Below are positions 44,194 to 53,087 of a stretch of DNA of 64,000 nt, in pieces; position 1 is the stretch's first letter, and every line of letters starts with the position of its first letter. A program made the translations under genes and the position numbers. The DNA is taken from positions 181,152 through 245,151 of the forward strand of contig JAEZKK010000018.1 of assembly GCA_023415495.1 (NCBI GenBank). The letters run 5' to 3'. This DNA comes from Bacteroidota bacterium (GTDB lineage Bacteria; Bacteroidota; Bacteroidia; Bacteroidales; P3). The notes under the pieces were generated by a model. That model made no database searches. It was given only the letters and a program-made list of their open reading frames with translations, and was not told where the DNA came from.

Positions 44194-44607
44194 ATGTCGG
44201 TTAAATATCATAAACAAAAGAGAATCATTGTTGTTAACTCGGTTAATGAAGAAAGATATATTCCAAAAATGCAGCTTGAGTCTCCTGTGGGGTTTGAGCA
44301 GATTGCTGAAATGATTGAGAAAAAAAGTACTATGAGTAGGGGTGATATTATGGGGGTGTTGGCAGAGTTGGAAGTTACTACTTGCTATATGTTGGAAAAT
44401 GGGCATCCTGTTACTTTGGGGCTAATGGGTACTTTCTATCCTGCAATTGAAACGGAATCAGCTCTAAAACCAGAAGATGTTACTTCAAGACTAATAAAAA
44501 GATTTAAAATATTATTCAAACCTTCTACATATTTGAAAAGAAGGCTTAAACATGTCGGTTTTGTTCTTGGCGATAACAAGGTTAGAGAGGTTAAACCAAG
44601 AAAATAA
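44194..44607 (+). CDS. HU-related DNA-binding protein 1
   Basis: 137 residues. The HU-related family of Bacteroidota has an N-terminal extension (KYHKQKRIIVV), then helices (FEQIAEMIEKKSTMSRGDI, then MGVLAELEVTTCYMLENGHP) and VTLGLMGTFYPAIE in the HU beta region. The C-terminus is basic (KPSTYLKRRLKHVGF). Such proteins are frequent in Bacteroidales, often by polysaccharide loci. Target and role unknown. Confidence 0.82.
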   Translation: MSVKYHKQKRIIVVNSVNEERYIPKMQLESPVGFEQIAEMIEKKSTMSRGDIMGVLAELEVTTCYMLENGHPVTLGLMGTFYPAIETESALKPEDVTSRLIKRFKILFKPSTYLKRRLKHVGFVLGDNKVREVKPRK

Positions 44608-44677
44608 CTATAGATATACTATCCATTTGTACGGATAGTTCTAATTCACACTAATGTTTAACTAAATTCATTTTCCT

Positions 44678-45079
44678 ATGAAATACAAAAAATGGAAAAA
44701 GAAAATTACGACAGGCTTTTCACCAGGTGAGAAGTACGTAGCTAAGCTCGTTAAAGGGGAAACAATTCCTTTTAAGAGGATGGCGGCGATGATGGTAACG
44801 TCCAGCACAGTAAGCAAAGGGGACACATTAAACGTTTTGGATTCATTAGTAACCAATACGCTTTATATGCTCGAGGCTGGACATTCCGTTAAGTTCGATG
44901 GTTTAGGAACTTTTTATCCAAAGGCTAAAGTTAAGGCTGTAGCTACTCCGGATGAAGTGACTGCTGAAACCATTTTATCAGTTGGCATCGGTTTTCTTGC
45001 AGAAGTTGACGCAAGAGAAAAGATGAAAAAGGCTACTATTAGCATAGAGCCTTTGGATGAGCCAACAACTGGAGCTTAG
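44678..45079 (+). CDS. HU-related DNA-binding protein 2
   Basis: 133 residues, same family: FKRMAAMMVTSSTVSKGDTL, NVLDSLVTNTLYMLEAGHS, VKFDGLGTFYPKAKV. Unlike its neighbour it ends acidic (DEPTTGA). Codon use is less AT-rich than the flanking genes (for example GTAACGTCCAGCACAG). A small ACTATCC/GGATAGT hairpin (44618-44639) lies upstream, without a T-run. Confidence 0.82.
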   Translation: MKYKKWKKKITTGFSPGEKYVAKLVKGETIPFKRMAAMMVTSSTVSKGDTLNVLDSLVTNTLYMLEAGHSVKFDGLGTFYPKAKVKAVATPDEVTAETILSVGIGFLAEVDAREKMKKATISIEPLDEPTTGA

Positions 45080-45087
45080 TAATCAGG

Positions 45088-45126
45088 GAGAAGTTCATTG
45101 TGAATGCTTTGAACTTCTCTTTTTTA
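45088..45126 (+). terminator. Rho-independent terminator
   Basis: GAGAAGTTCA (45088-45097) pairs perfectly with TGAACTTCTC (45110-45119), followed by a T-run. It ends the HU-like 2 transcript. From 45127 to 45300 there is a partial dispersed repeat with inverted ATTATCAGAATC / AATTCTGAATTAT arms and GACTTTGTCGC-type sequence. Confidence 0.88.
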
Positions 45127-45311
45127 ACTTGAAAATTATCAGAATCTTTATCAGAATCAGGATTTCCTAGATTTAAAGATTTACTTGATTCAAGAGATAA
45201 TCCTATTAATCAAATAATTCTGAATTATCAACTTTGTCGCTTTCGTAAGAAAGAATCTTTATTCAGAAAAAAATAAAATCCGTGTGAATCTGTGGATAAA
45301 ACCAAAATAAG

Positions 45312-45710
45312 ATGAGATATAAAATAACAAAGAAGAAACAAGCCCTCAAGGATAATGAGGAAAGATATATAGCAACACTCGATTTAGGAGAATATATTGA
45401 TTATGATCGAGTTCTTGAAGAGTTGCAAAGAAGAACGCATTTGAATAAAGGAACGTTAAGTTCTGTGCTTATAAATCTTAGTGAATTGATAATCCGAAAT
45501 ATAACCGCAGGGCATCCAGTCGATTTAGGTCCAATTGGAAAGATGAAACCAAGAATATCAGCCCAATCGCAAAAGACAAAAGAAGAAGTTACAACAAAAA
45601 CAATAACAACAAAATCCACCCTTTATTTACCTTCAAAGGAGATAAAAGACGCAATGAATAGAGTAAAGTTTGTTAAATCTGATTCTTCGGATGTGGAAGT
45701 GGAAGGATAG
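45312..45710 (+). CDS. HU-related DNA-binding protein 3
   Basis: 132 residues. YDRVLEELQRRTHLNKGTLS and ITAGHPVDLGPIGKMKPRIS match the helix and saddle segments of its two neighbours. It ends in an acidic tail (SDSSDVEVEG). It is followed 33 nt later by the next polysaccharide gene, so transcription may continue into it. Confidence 0.8.
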   Translation: MRYKITKKKQALKDNEERYIATLDLGEYIDYDRVLEELQRRTHLNKGTLSSVLINLSELIIRNITAGHPVDLGPIGKMKPRISAQSQKTKEEVTTKTITTKSTLYLPSKEIKDAMNRVKFVKSDSSDVEVEG

Positions 45711-45743
45711 TAAAAGAATTATATTAGATTTTACAAAGAATAT

Positions 45744-46190
45744 ATGAATTCAAAAAGTACTTTTATAAACACATTTAGAATAATTTCTTCTTTTTTTACG
45801 AAGAATATAATTCTGAAACTTATTGGATTTCCAATTAGATTTTTATATAAATTAATAATTCAGTGGATAATGGGAGTGGATTTACCTGATTCAACTAAAA
45901 TTGGGAAAAACTTTGTTATTTATCATGGGCAGGGTTTAGTGGTAAATAATCAAACTATTATTGGGGATAATGTTATCTTAAGACATAATACAACAATTGG
46001 AAATGCTAAAGCAAATGGAGGATGTCCAATAATTGCAAACAATGTTGAAGTTGGTGCTAATGTAGTAATTATTGGTGAAATAACAATTGGTGCAAACTCT
46101 GTTATTGCAGCTGGTTCTGTTGTTTTAAAAAATGTTCCTGAAAAAGTTATTGTAGCAGGAAATCCAGCAAAAATAATAAAAGAATTATAA
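45744..46190 (+). CDS. Hexapeptide-repeat serine O-acetyltransferase-like protein
   Basis: 148 residues. Left-handed beta-helix repeats (IGKNFVIYHGQGLVVNN, IGDNVILRHNTTIGN, VEVGANVVIIGEITIGANS) and terminal VAGNPAKIIKEL. It lacks the N-terminal domain of CysE, as do WcaB-type sugar acetyltransferases in polysaccharide loci, so O-acetylation of the polymer is more likely than cysteine synthesis. Its stop shares one base with the next ATG. Confidence 0.88.
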   Translation: MNSKSTFINTFRIISSFFTKNIILKLIGFPIRFLYKLIIQWIMGVDLPDSTKIGKNFVIYHGQGLVVNNQTIIGDNVILRHNTTIGNAKANGGCPIIANNVEVGANVVIIGEITIGANSVIAAGSVVLKNVPEKVIVAGNPAKIIKEL

Positions 46191-47230
46191 TGAATAAATA
46201 TTTATTAGTTATTGGTCCAAGCGATAAAACAAGAGGGGGAATTACTTCTGTTATTAAAGCTCATAAAAGTACTTACGTTTGGGAAAAATGGAACTGCGTT
46301 TGGATTTCATCATATATAGATAGAGGTGCATTTTTAAAGATAACATATTTTATATTTGGTTATCTGAAATTTTTATTATTGCTTCCTTTTTCTAATTTAA
46401 TTCATATTCATTTTAGTGAAAAGGTATCTGCTACTCGAAAAAATATTTTTTTAATCACAAGCAAATTGTTTAATAAACAAGTGATATTACATTTTCATTC
46501 TTTTTCACCTGATACTACAATTAACGGAGAAAAGAAAGACTTGTATAGAAAAATGTTTTCAATGGCAAATCAAATTATTGTTTTATCTAAGTATTGGGAG
46601 AATCAATTACTATTAAGTTTTCCTGATTTATCAGATAAAATAAATATACTTTACAATCCTTGTCCTAGTATAATCATAAATACAGAATTTGAGAAAGAAA
46701 AATATATCTTATATGCAGGGACTTTAAATGAAAGAAAGGGATATGCTGATTTGATAAGAGCATTTTCTAAAATAGCTATAAAAAATAAAGATTGGAAATT
46801 AATATTAGCAGGAAATGGAGAAATTGAGAAAGCAAGGTCATTATCAAATGAATTAAATATTTCTAATCAAGTAGTTTGTTTGGGATGGATTTCAGGAGAA
46901 AAAAAAGATGAAATATTTAACTCATCCTCTATATTCTGTTTGCCAAGCTATAATGAAGGCTTTCCAATGGCAGTTTTGGATGCATGGGCTTATGGATTGC
47001 CTGTAATCACAACACCTGTTGGAGGTCTGCCTGATATTTTAGAACATAATAAAAATGCACTAGTGTTTGAACAAGGGGATATTGATAAATTGGCTGAAAA
47101 TTTAGATGAGTTGATTAATAATGAATTATTATGGGATGCTTTGTCAAAAGCATCCAAAGATATAAGTTTGAATATATTTAATATTGAAAAGATAGCAGAT
47201 AACTTGAATAATATATATAATAACAAATAA
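46190..47230 (+). CDS. Family 4 glycosyltransferase
   Basis: 346 residues, GT-B fold. N-terminal GGITSVIKAHK; C-terminal donor site YAGTLNERKGYADLIRAF, LAGNGE, and FCLPSYNEGFPMAVLDAWAYG with the EGFPMAVLDA glutamate-rich motif, then PVGGLPDILE. Retaining mechanism expected from the family. Donor unknown. Confidence 0.92.
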   Translation: MNKYLLVIGPSDKTRGGITSVIKAHKSTYVWEKWNCVWISSYIDRGAFLKITYFIFGYLKFLLLLPFSNLIHIHFSEKVSATRKNIFLITSKLFNKQVILHFHSFSPDTTINGEKKDLYRKMFSMANQIIVLSKYWENQLLLSFPDLSDKINILYNPCPSIIINTEFEKEKYILYAGTLNERKGYADLIRAFSKIAIKNKDWKLILAGNGEIEKARSLSNELNISNQVVCLGWISGEKKDEIFNSSSIFCLPSYNEGFPMAVLDAWAYGLPVITTPVGGLPDILEHNKNALVFEQGDIDKLAENLDELINNELLWDALSKASKDISLNIFNIEKIADNLNNIYNNK

Positions 47231-47241
47231 AACAAATCATT

Positions 47242-47343
47242 ATGAGCATTTATAAAGTAAAAAATTTAAATGGAACTGGAGATAATGATGAAAAATCTTG
47301 GTTCAAGCATTGGAAATATTTTTCACATGACAATTGGTATTAA
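47242..47343 (+). CDS. Small ORF or gene fragment, 33 codons
   Basis: MSIYKVKNLNGTGDND begins the frame, followed by WFKHWKYFSHDNWY and a double stop. The start resembles the N-terminus of longer hypothetical proteins with a KVKNxNGTG...W..HW pattern that I recall only vaguely, so this may be a truncated relative. No continuing frame is evident to 47421. Low confidence that it is expressed. Confidence 0.3.
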   Translation: MSIYKVKNLNGTGDNDEKSWFKHWKYFSHDNWY

Positions 47344-47421
47344 TAAAAAGACCTTTGTATCTGTTAATAATGATAAAACATTAATAAATGAAGATTTTTT
47401 AAGAATTTTAATGAGGGGAAA

Positions 47422-48189
47422 ATGGAGTATAATAAGTTTAAAATTGGAAATGCATATATTTCTAATACAAATTTTGATGATGCAATTGAGCAAATATATA
47501 ATGCTATACAAATAAAAATTAATACTTATATTTGTGTTTCAAATATGAGAATGGTAAAATATGCAAATAAGAAAGAGAATTATTCATATTTATCAATTAT
47601 GAATAATTCTTTTATGAACTTACCAGATGGAACACCATTAGTTTGGTGTGGGAGATTATGGGGATTGAGTAAAATTAAATGTACCAGCGGTCCTAAATTA
47701 TTTAATAAAATGCTATATAATAATGATAGTATAAAACATTTTTTATTAGGAGATACAGACGAGGTGTTGGAAAAATTAAAGAATAAGTATGGGAATAAAA
47801 TTGTAGGGACTTATTCCCCTCCTTTTATTGATGTGGATCAGTATGATTATAGTAAGATTGCCGAAATTATTAATAATAGCGGTGCAGATATTGTTTGGGT
47901 CTCCATGAGAGCTCCGAAACAAGATATTTTTAGTTATAATATATCTCCACTATTAATGAATAAAATTTGTATATCTGTAGGAAGAGCATTTCGTATTGCA
48001 ATAGGAGAAGTAAAAGATGCACCAATTTATTTTCAAAAATTAGGTATATCAGGAATATTTTCTAGGAGAACAAGTTTATTTAATGCTATAAAATGGTATT
48101 TTATAACCATGTTCTTTTTAATATATTATATCTTGGAAATCATATTAAAAAGACTATTTAATTTAGATAAAACAAAGAATCTTATATGA
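47422..48189 (+). CDS. WecG/TagA/CpsF-family glycosyltransferase
   Basis: 255 residues. Family landmarks: CVSNMRMVKYA, the catalytic region MNLPDGTPLVWCGRLWG, FLLGDTDEVLEKL, GTYSPPFID, and IVWVSMRAPKQD. The usual GAPKQE motif is RAPKQD here. The C-terminus carries a hydrophobic helix. Known members transfer ManNAc or ManNAcA to lipid-linked GlcNAc as a second committed step. It overlaps the next gene by 4 nt (ATGA). Confidence 0.92.
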   Translation: MEYNKFKIGNAYISNTNFDDAIEQIYNAIQIKINTYICVSNMRMVKYANKKENYSYLSIMNNSFMNLPDGTPLVWCGRLWGLSKIKCTSGPKLFNKMLYNNDSIKHFLLGDTDEVLEKLKNKYGNKIVGTYSPPFIDVDQYDYSKIAEIINNSGADIVWVSMRAPKQDIFSYNISPLLMNKICISVGRAFRIAIGEVKDAPIYFQKLGISGIFSRRTSLFNAIKWYFITMFFLIYYILEIILKRLFNLDKTKNLI

Positions 48190-49316
48190 AATTTTCTTTT
48201 ATAGGTGATATTTGTTTGGCAAGACAAATAAATACTAAACATAAAGCAACAAATTACGATGTTGTAAGCAATGAAGTGCAAAATTTTTTTAAAGAAAGAG
48301 ATTGTGTAATTGCTAATCTTGAAGCTCCAATTTGTAATGAAGCTACAACCGATGGTGATCATCTTTCTTTTAAAGGTTCGTTTCAATTATTGAAACAATT
48401 TGGTTTTGTTGATTATTTTTCGCTATCAAATAATCATATCAATGATTGTGGTAGTTTAGGGATGGATGAAACTATTGAATGTCTTGATAAACTAAGTATT
48501 GGACATAATGGTATATATAAAAATAATTATGAGCCAATAATTATTAATGATAAAGAGCAAAAGATTGTAATAATCACTTGTACAGATATGATAAATATTC
48601 CTTTTTCTAAAGAAAATGAATATAAAATTCTTAGAATTGATGATGATTATTTGGATTTAATAATAGAAGAATATAGAAAAGATGGTTGTTTTATTATATT
48701 ATATGCTCATGTAGGTATATTATTTTCAAGGTTTATTAATCCGCAAATTAGAAACTTTATTCATAAAAAAATTGATAAAGGTGTAGATTTGGTAGTAACA
48801 GCTCATTCACATTGCGTTGGAGGGCATGAGTTATATAAAGGTAAAAACATTTTTTATAGTTTGGGTGATTTTGTAATGGATGGTGGGTCATATAGAAGAA
48901 GACAATCAATTGTTCTTAATGTAGATATTGAAGATAGTAGTGTTAAGTCATTTGATATTAAACCGATAATTACCAATTTAGATTTAGAAACTGTTTTCCC
49001 AAATATTAAAACCCAAAATAAAATTATTAATAGTTGGAATTTTGTTTCTTCAATGATAGTAAAGAATTCATCTTCTTATGAAAAATTCTTTAAATTCCAA
49101 TATAAAAAAGAAATGATTTTTCACTCAATGAGTACTTTGAGTTTTTTGTATAAAACTAAAGGAATTAGAGGGTTGATTAAAATGATTATAAAAAGATATG
49201 AAGAGGTATTGAGAATGATGATGTGGTTATCTAAAGATAGGTCAAAAGATAGAAGAGATGATGAAGCAATTAAAAAAGATAGAAAGAAATTTTCTGAAGA
49301 TGAACTTTTTAAATAA
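48186..49316 (+). CDS. CapA-family (PGA_cap) metallophosphatase-like protein
   Basis: 376 residues. Opens FIGDICLAR, then [27 protein letters not shown], and the metal-binding [29 protein letters not shown]. CapA proteins belong to the calcineurin-like phosphoesterase superfamily and are linked with poly-gamma-glutamate and other capsules. The C-terminal 60 residues are highly basic and acidic ([11 protein letters not shown]). No poly-glutamate synthase genes are seen, so a role in the sugar polymer is inferred. Confidence 0.88.
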   Translation: MKFSFIGDICLARQINTKHKATNYDVVSNEVQNFFKERDCVIANLEAPICNEATTDGDHLSFKGSFQLLKQFGFVDYFSLSNNHINDCGSLGMDETIECLDKLSIGHNGIYKNNYEPIIINDKEQKIVIITCTDMINIPFSKENEYKILRIDDDYLDLIIEEYRKDGCFIILYAHVGILFSRFINPQIRNFIHKKIDKGVDLVVTAHSHCVGGHELYKGKNIFYSLGDFVMDGGSYRRRQSIVLNVDIEDSSVKSFDIKPIITNLDLETVFPNIKTQNKIINSWNFVSSMIVKNSSSYEKFFKFQYKKEMIFHSMSTLSFLYKTKGIRGLIKMIIKRYEEVLRMMMWLSKDRSKDRRDDEAIKKDRKKFSEDELFK

Positions 49317-49324
49317 TATGGAAA

Positions 49325-49882
49325 ATGGAAGAAGTAGAATTTAAAAGACCTGCTAAGTTTCAATACATAAAAGATGTATTGAAAACTATTTATACTTTGT
49401 ATTTCTTCAAATATATATTTAAGCACTTTGCTTATTATATTGTAAATAATATTGTTGGGAAACAAAAGGCAACGATTGGAAAAAATAATAAGATTCATTC
49501 AACTTCAGTATTTCGACAAGGTGAAAGAATTTTTATTGGTAATAATTGTTTGATTAATCATAATAATGTTCTGCAAGCGGGAAAGGACAAAGGGAGAATA
49601 ATAATAGGAAATAATGTTATGACAGGCGCAAATGTTATGATGTTTGCATTTAATCACGGAACAAAGAAAAATAATGTTCCTATGATTGATCAGAATTATT
49701 TGGATGGAGATATAATAATTGAAGATGATGTTTGGATTGGAGGGGGGGCAGTTATATTAGCAGGAGTAAAAATATCTAAAGGAGCTGTTGTGGCTTCTAA
49801 TGCAGTAGTTAATAAAGATGTTCCAGAATATGCAATTGTAGGTGGAGTGCCAGCGAAAATTTTAAAGTTTAGAGATATATAA
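49325..49882 (+). CDS. Hexapeptide-repeat acyltransferase
   Basis: 185 residues. After an N-terminal helical part come beta-helix coils ([35 protein letters not shown]) and [20 protein letters not shown], ending [10 protein letters not shown]. The FNHGT loop carries the catalytic-type histidine of the maltose/galactoside acetyltransferase branch. Likely O-acetylates a sugar of the polymer. Confidence 0.9.
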   Translation: MEEVEFKRPAKFQYIKDVLKTIYTLYFFKYIFKHFAYYIVNNIVGKQKATIGKNNKIHSTSVFRQGERIFIGNNCLINHNNVLQAGKDKGRIIIGNNVMTGANVMMFAFNHGTKKNNVPMIDQNYLDGDIIIEDDVWIGGGAVILAGVKISKGAVVASNAVVNKDVPEYAIVGGVPAKILKFRDI

Positions 49883-49894
49883 TATCTAAAAGTT

Positions 49895-51070
49895 ATGGGA
49901 AAATTAAAAGAAAAAGTGTTAATCTTAGATGCTCAAGCAGTTCAAACATTAATTATTGCTGAAAGTTTAGTTAAAAAAGGTTATATCATTGATTTATTTT
50001 GCGATAGTAAAATTAGTTATGGTTATAATACTAAATTCAGAAATAAACGACAGCTTGTTCCAAATATAAAGGATGAAGTAAATTATTTGCAAGTTCTAAA
50101 AGACTACATAAAAAGAGAAAAAATTGATGTGATTCTGCCAATGACTGATGAGAGTGCAATTTTTGTAAGTAAAAATAAGAATGAATTATCATTGTTATGT
50201 AAATTTATTATGCCTAGTTGGGATGTATTCCAAAAAGCATACGATAAAAATTTACTTATGAATTTGTGTTTTGAGAAAGGTTATCCACATCCATTATCAA
50301 TTGATTTATCAAAAATAAGTTATAAAACTATTGATTCAACTCTGATGAATTACCCTGCACTTATAAAACCAAATTATACAACGGGAGGTAGGGGTATGAC
50401 TTTAGTAAATAATTTGGATGAATTAATAAGTGTATATCCAAGAATATACAAAGAGTATGGTAATTGTCATTTGCAGGAATTTATTAATGCAGGATGGAGA
50501 CAATTAAAGGTTCAGGTTTTTATAGATTCAAAATCACAAAAAATATATTCTTCCGTAATTCATAAACAAAGATATTATCCTGAAAATGGAGGTAGTAGTT
50601 GTTGTAATGAAACAATTTATGAAGATAATGTTGTTGAAATATGTATTTCAGTTTTAAAAGATATTGGATGGGAAGGATTTGCTGATTTCGATTTAATTGA
50701 AGATCCTAAAGATGGAGTATTAAAAATAATGGAAATAAATCCAAGAATTCCTGCATGTATAAAATCTGCAATAAAATCAGGTATTGATTATGGAAATTTA
50801 ATTGTCGATGCTTCATTAGGAAAAGACTTAAAAGAATATTGTTATAATCCTGGGAAAAAATTAAGACATATTGGATTTGATTTTTTATGGTTTATTTATA
50901 GTAAAAATAGATTCAAAACAAAACCATCTTGGTTTAACTTTTTCTCTAAAGGATTATCATTTCAAGATTTTTCAATTAAAGATCCTAAACCATTTTTCTT
51001 TGGAACATATGGAAATTTTAAAAAACAGATTAATCCAAGTTTTAGAAAAGAAAAATCTGGATTAAGATAA
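49895..51070 (+). CDS. ATP-grasp ligase, carbamoyl-phosphate-synthase-like
   Basis: 391 residues. N-terminal preATP-grasp part (VLILDAQAVQTLIIAESLVKKG), then ATP-binding PALIKPNYTTGGRGMTLVNN, HLQEFINAGW and metal-binding IMEINPRIPACIKSAIKSG. Related proteins in polysaccharide loci add amino acids or other carboxylates, or are biotin-carboxylase-like. Substrate unknown. Confidence 0.87.
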   Translation: MGKLKEKVLILDAQAVQTLIIAESLVKKGYIIDLFCDSKISYGYNTKFRNKRQLVPNIKDEVNYLQVLKDYIKREKIDVILPMTDESAIFVSKNKNELSLLCKFIMPSWDVFQKAYDKNLLMNLCFEKGYPHPLSIDLSKISYKTIDSTLMNYPALIKPNYTTGGRGMTLVNNLDELISVYPRIYKEYGNCHLQEFINAGWRQLKVQVFIDSKSQKIYSSVIHKQRYYPENGGSSCCNETIYEDNVVEICISVLKDIGWEGFADFDLIEDPKDGVLKIMEINPRIPACIKSAIKSGIDYGNLIVDASLGKDLKEYCYNPGKKLRHIGFDFLWFIYSKNRFKTKPSWFNFFSKGLSFQDFSIKDPKPFFFGTYGNFKKQINPSFRKEKSGLR

Positions 51071-51088
51071 AATACAAACTATTATTTT

Positions 51089-52021
51089 ATGACAAAGGTT
51101 TCAATTATTGGTGCTGGTGCTGTTGGAACAACATGCGCTGATTGTATTGCAAGAAAAAATATAGCACATGAAATTGTATTATTAGATTCTGTTTATGGTG
51201 TTGCTGAAAGTAAGGCATTAGATTTATGGGAATCTTCTTCTATACAAGGATTTGATACAAGGATACATGGTACAACTAATGATTATTCAAAAACGGAAAA
51301 TTCAGATATTGTTGTGATCGTATCAGGTTCTCCAAGAAAACCAGAAATGAGTAGAGATGATTTAATAGCGATTAATGCAAAAGTAGTTAAGGATGTTACT
51401 AAAAAAGTAATTGAATATTCTCCAAATTCTATAATTATTGTTGTTTCAAATCCTCTTGATGTAATGTGTTATGCTACTCTACTAACATCAAAATTTGAAT
51501 CTCATAGAATTATGGGGATGTCTGGGTTATTAGATGTTGCAAGATATAAAGCTTTTATTGCTGATGCTCTAAATATATCTCCAAAAGATATTCAAGCAAT
51601 AATTTTGGGTGGACATGGAAAGACAATGTTGCCATTGCCAAGATATACAACAATTGGAGGTATTTCAGTATATGAATTTTTAACTCAAGAACAATTGGAT
51701 CCAATAATTGAAAGAACTAGAATGGGTGGAGATGAATTAGTGAAATTATTAGGACGTTCTTTATGGTATGCTGCAGGGTCTGCAATTAGTGAAATGGTTG
51801 AAAGTATAATCCTTGACCAAAAAAGAATATTTCCGATTAGTGCTTATCTAAATGGAGAATATGGCTTAAATGATATTTTCTTGGGAGTTCCAGTTGTTTT
51901 GGGTAAGGAAGGCATACAGAAAGTAATTGAAATAGATTTAAATGAAAATGAGAAGCACCTTTTTTTGAAATCAGAAAAGTATGTTAGAGAAACAAATGAG
52001 ATTATGAAGACTTTTTTATAA
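51089..52021 (+). CDS. Malate/lactate-dehydrogenase-family protein
   Basis: 310 residues. NAD motif GAGAVGTTCADC; specificity loop SPRKPEMSRDDL with both MDH arginines (R83, R89); D149 in SGLLDVARYK with R152; and catalytic H176 in GGHGKTMLPLPRY. In typical enzymes the last motif is HGDTM, so K178 is a charge reversal, and the loop has PEM where PGM is usual. Overall it looks like an NAD-dependent malate dehydrogenase. Its place inside a capsule locus is odd; it may be the genome's only copy or a divergent paralogue acting on another 2-hydroxyacid. Confidence 0.88.
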   Translation: MTKVSIIGAGAVGTTCADCIARKNIAHEIVLLDSVYGVAESKALDLWESSSIQGFDTRIHGTTNDYSKTENSDIVVIVSGSPRKPEMSRDDLIAINAKVVKDVTKKVIEYSPNSIIIVVSNPLDVMCYATLLTSKFESHRIMGMSGLLDVARYKAFIADALNISPKDIQAIILGGHGKTMLPLPRYTTIGGISVYEFLTQEQLDPIIERTRMGGDELVKLLGRSLWYAAGSAISEMVESIILDQKRIFPISAYLNGEYGLNDIFLGVPVVLGKEGIQKVIEIDLNENEKHLFLKSEKYVRETNEIMKTFL

Positions 52022-52030
52022 TATAGTATT

Positions 52031-52876
52031 ATGAATATACTGACTTTTGATATTGAAGAGTGGTTTCATTTATTGGATAATGAATCTACTAAGGGGGAGG
52101 AGCAGTGGGTGAATTATGAGTCGAGGATTCATAATAATGTGGATAGGATTTTGGATATTTTGGATAGGCACGACACTAAGGCTACTTTCTTTTGTATGGG
52201 ATGGATTGCAAGGAAATATCCTGAGGTTATTCGTAAGATTTCTGAGCGATATGAGATAGGTTCGCATACTGATATGCACCAATTGGTTTATGAGCAGGGA
52301 GAAAAGGCTTTTCGTGAGGATGTTTCTTCTTCTATTAAGTTGTTGGAGGATATTTCTGGGAAAAAGGTTAAGTATTTCCGTGCTCCTGGTTTTTCTATCA
52401 CTGAAAATGAGAAATGGGCTTTCGAGATTTTGGTAGAAAATGGGATAGAGGTTGACTCTTCTGTTTTTCCAGCTCCAAGAGCTCATGGTGGTTTCCCTTC
52501 CTATAAATCGCCAAAGCCTTCTATTATTAAGTATAATGGTATTGAATTAAAAGAATTGCCTATTAGCTATTCTACTGTTTTAGGTAAGCATATTATTTTT
52601 TCTGGTGGTGGATATTTCCGTTTATTCCCTTATTCATTGATTAAGTATTGGTCTAAGAATTCCGATTATATTATGTCTTATCTTCATCCAAGAGATTTTG
52701 ACCCTGGACAACCTATGATTGAAGAGCTTTCTAAAATAAGGAAGTTTAAATCTTATGTTGGGTTAAAGACTGCTGAGAAGAAAATTGATAAGTGGCTTAG
52801 TGATTTTGAGTTTTTGGATATCCAGCAAGCGGATAAATTGATTGATTGGTCTAAGGTTCCTGTTGTATCTATTTAA
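52031..52876 (+). CDS. Polysaccharide deacetylase, copy 1
   Basis: 281 residues, carbohydrate esterase 4 (NodB) fold. Catalytic-base segment LTFDIEEWFH, metal-binding SHTDMHQ (H-x3-H), YFRAPGFSITENE, and YLHPRDFDPGQP. It belongs to the branch with a conserved C-terminal extension found in exopolysaccharide loci. It removes N-acetyl (or O-acetyl) groups from the polymer or its precursor. No signal peptide is seen, so it may act in the cytoplasm. A paralogue lies at 62719-63549. From here codon use turns sharply G/T-rich. Confidence 0.92.
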   Translation: MNILTFDIEEWFHLLDNESTKGEEQWVNYESRIHNNVDRILDILDRHDTKATFFCMGWIARKYPEVIRKISERYEIGSHTDMHQLVYEQGEKAFREDVSSSIKLLEDISGKKVKYFRAPGFSITENEKWAFEILVENGIEVDSSVFPAPRAHGGFPSYKSPKPSIIKYNGIELKELPISYSTVLGKHIIFSGGGYFRLFPYSLIKYWSKNSDYIMSYLHPRDFDPGQPMIEELSKIRKFKSYVGLKTAEKKIDKWLSDFEFLDIQQADKLIDWSKVPVVSI

Positions 52877-53071
52877 ACCATAATGTCGCCCCTCTGGGGC
52901 TTAGGGGAAATGGGGTGTTGGATTTTTCTACCATAATGTCGCTACTACGTAGCTTTTTGGAATGTGTTATTTATTACATTCTACCATAATGTCGCTACTA
53001 CGTAGCTTTTTGGAATGTGTTATTTATTACATTCAACCATTATTTCGCTACTCTGTAGCTTTTTGGGAGTT
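52877..53071 (+). repeat. REP-like hairpin array, four units
   Basis: Units begin (C/A)(T/A)ACCAT at 52877, 52928, 52981 and 53034, spaced 51, 53 and 53 nt. Each contains a 5-bp hairpin with a 3-nt loop: GCCCC-TCT-GGGGC, GCTAC-TAC-GTAGC twice, and GCTAC-TCT-GTAGC. The second and third units share the 3' part TTTTTGGAATGTGTTATTTA. The array separates the deacetylase from manC. Confidence 0.9.
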
Positions 53072-53087
53072 TTAAATTGTAATTTTT

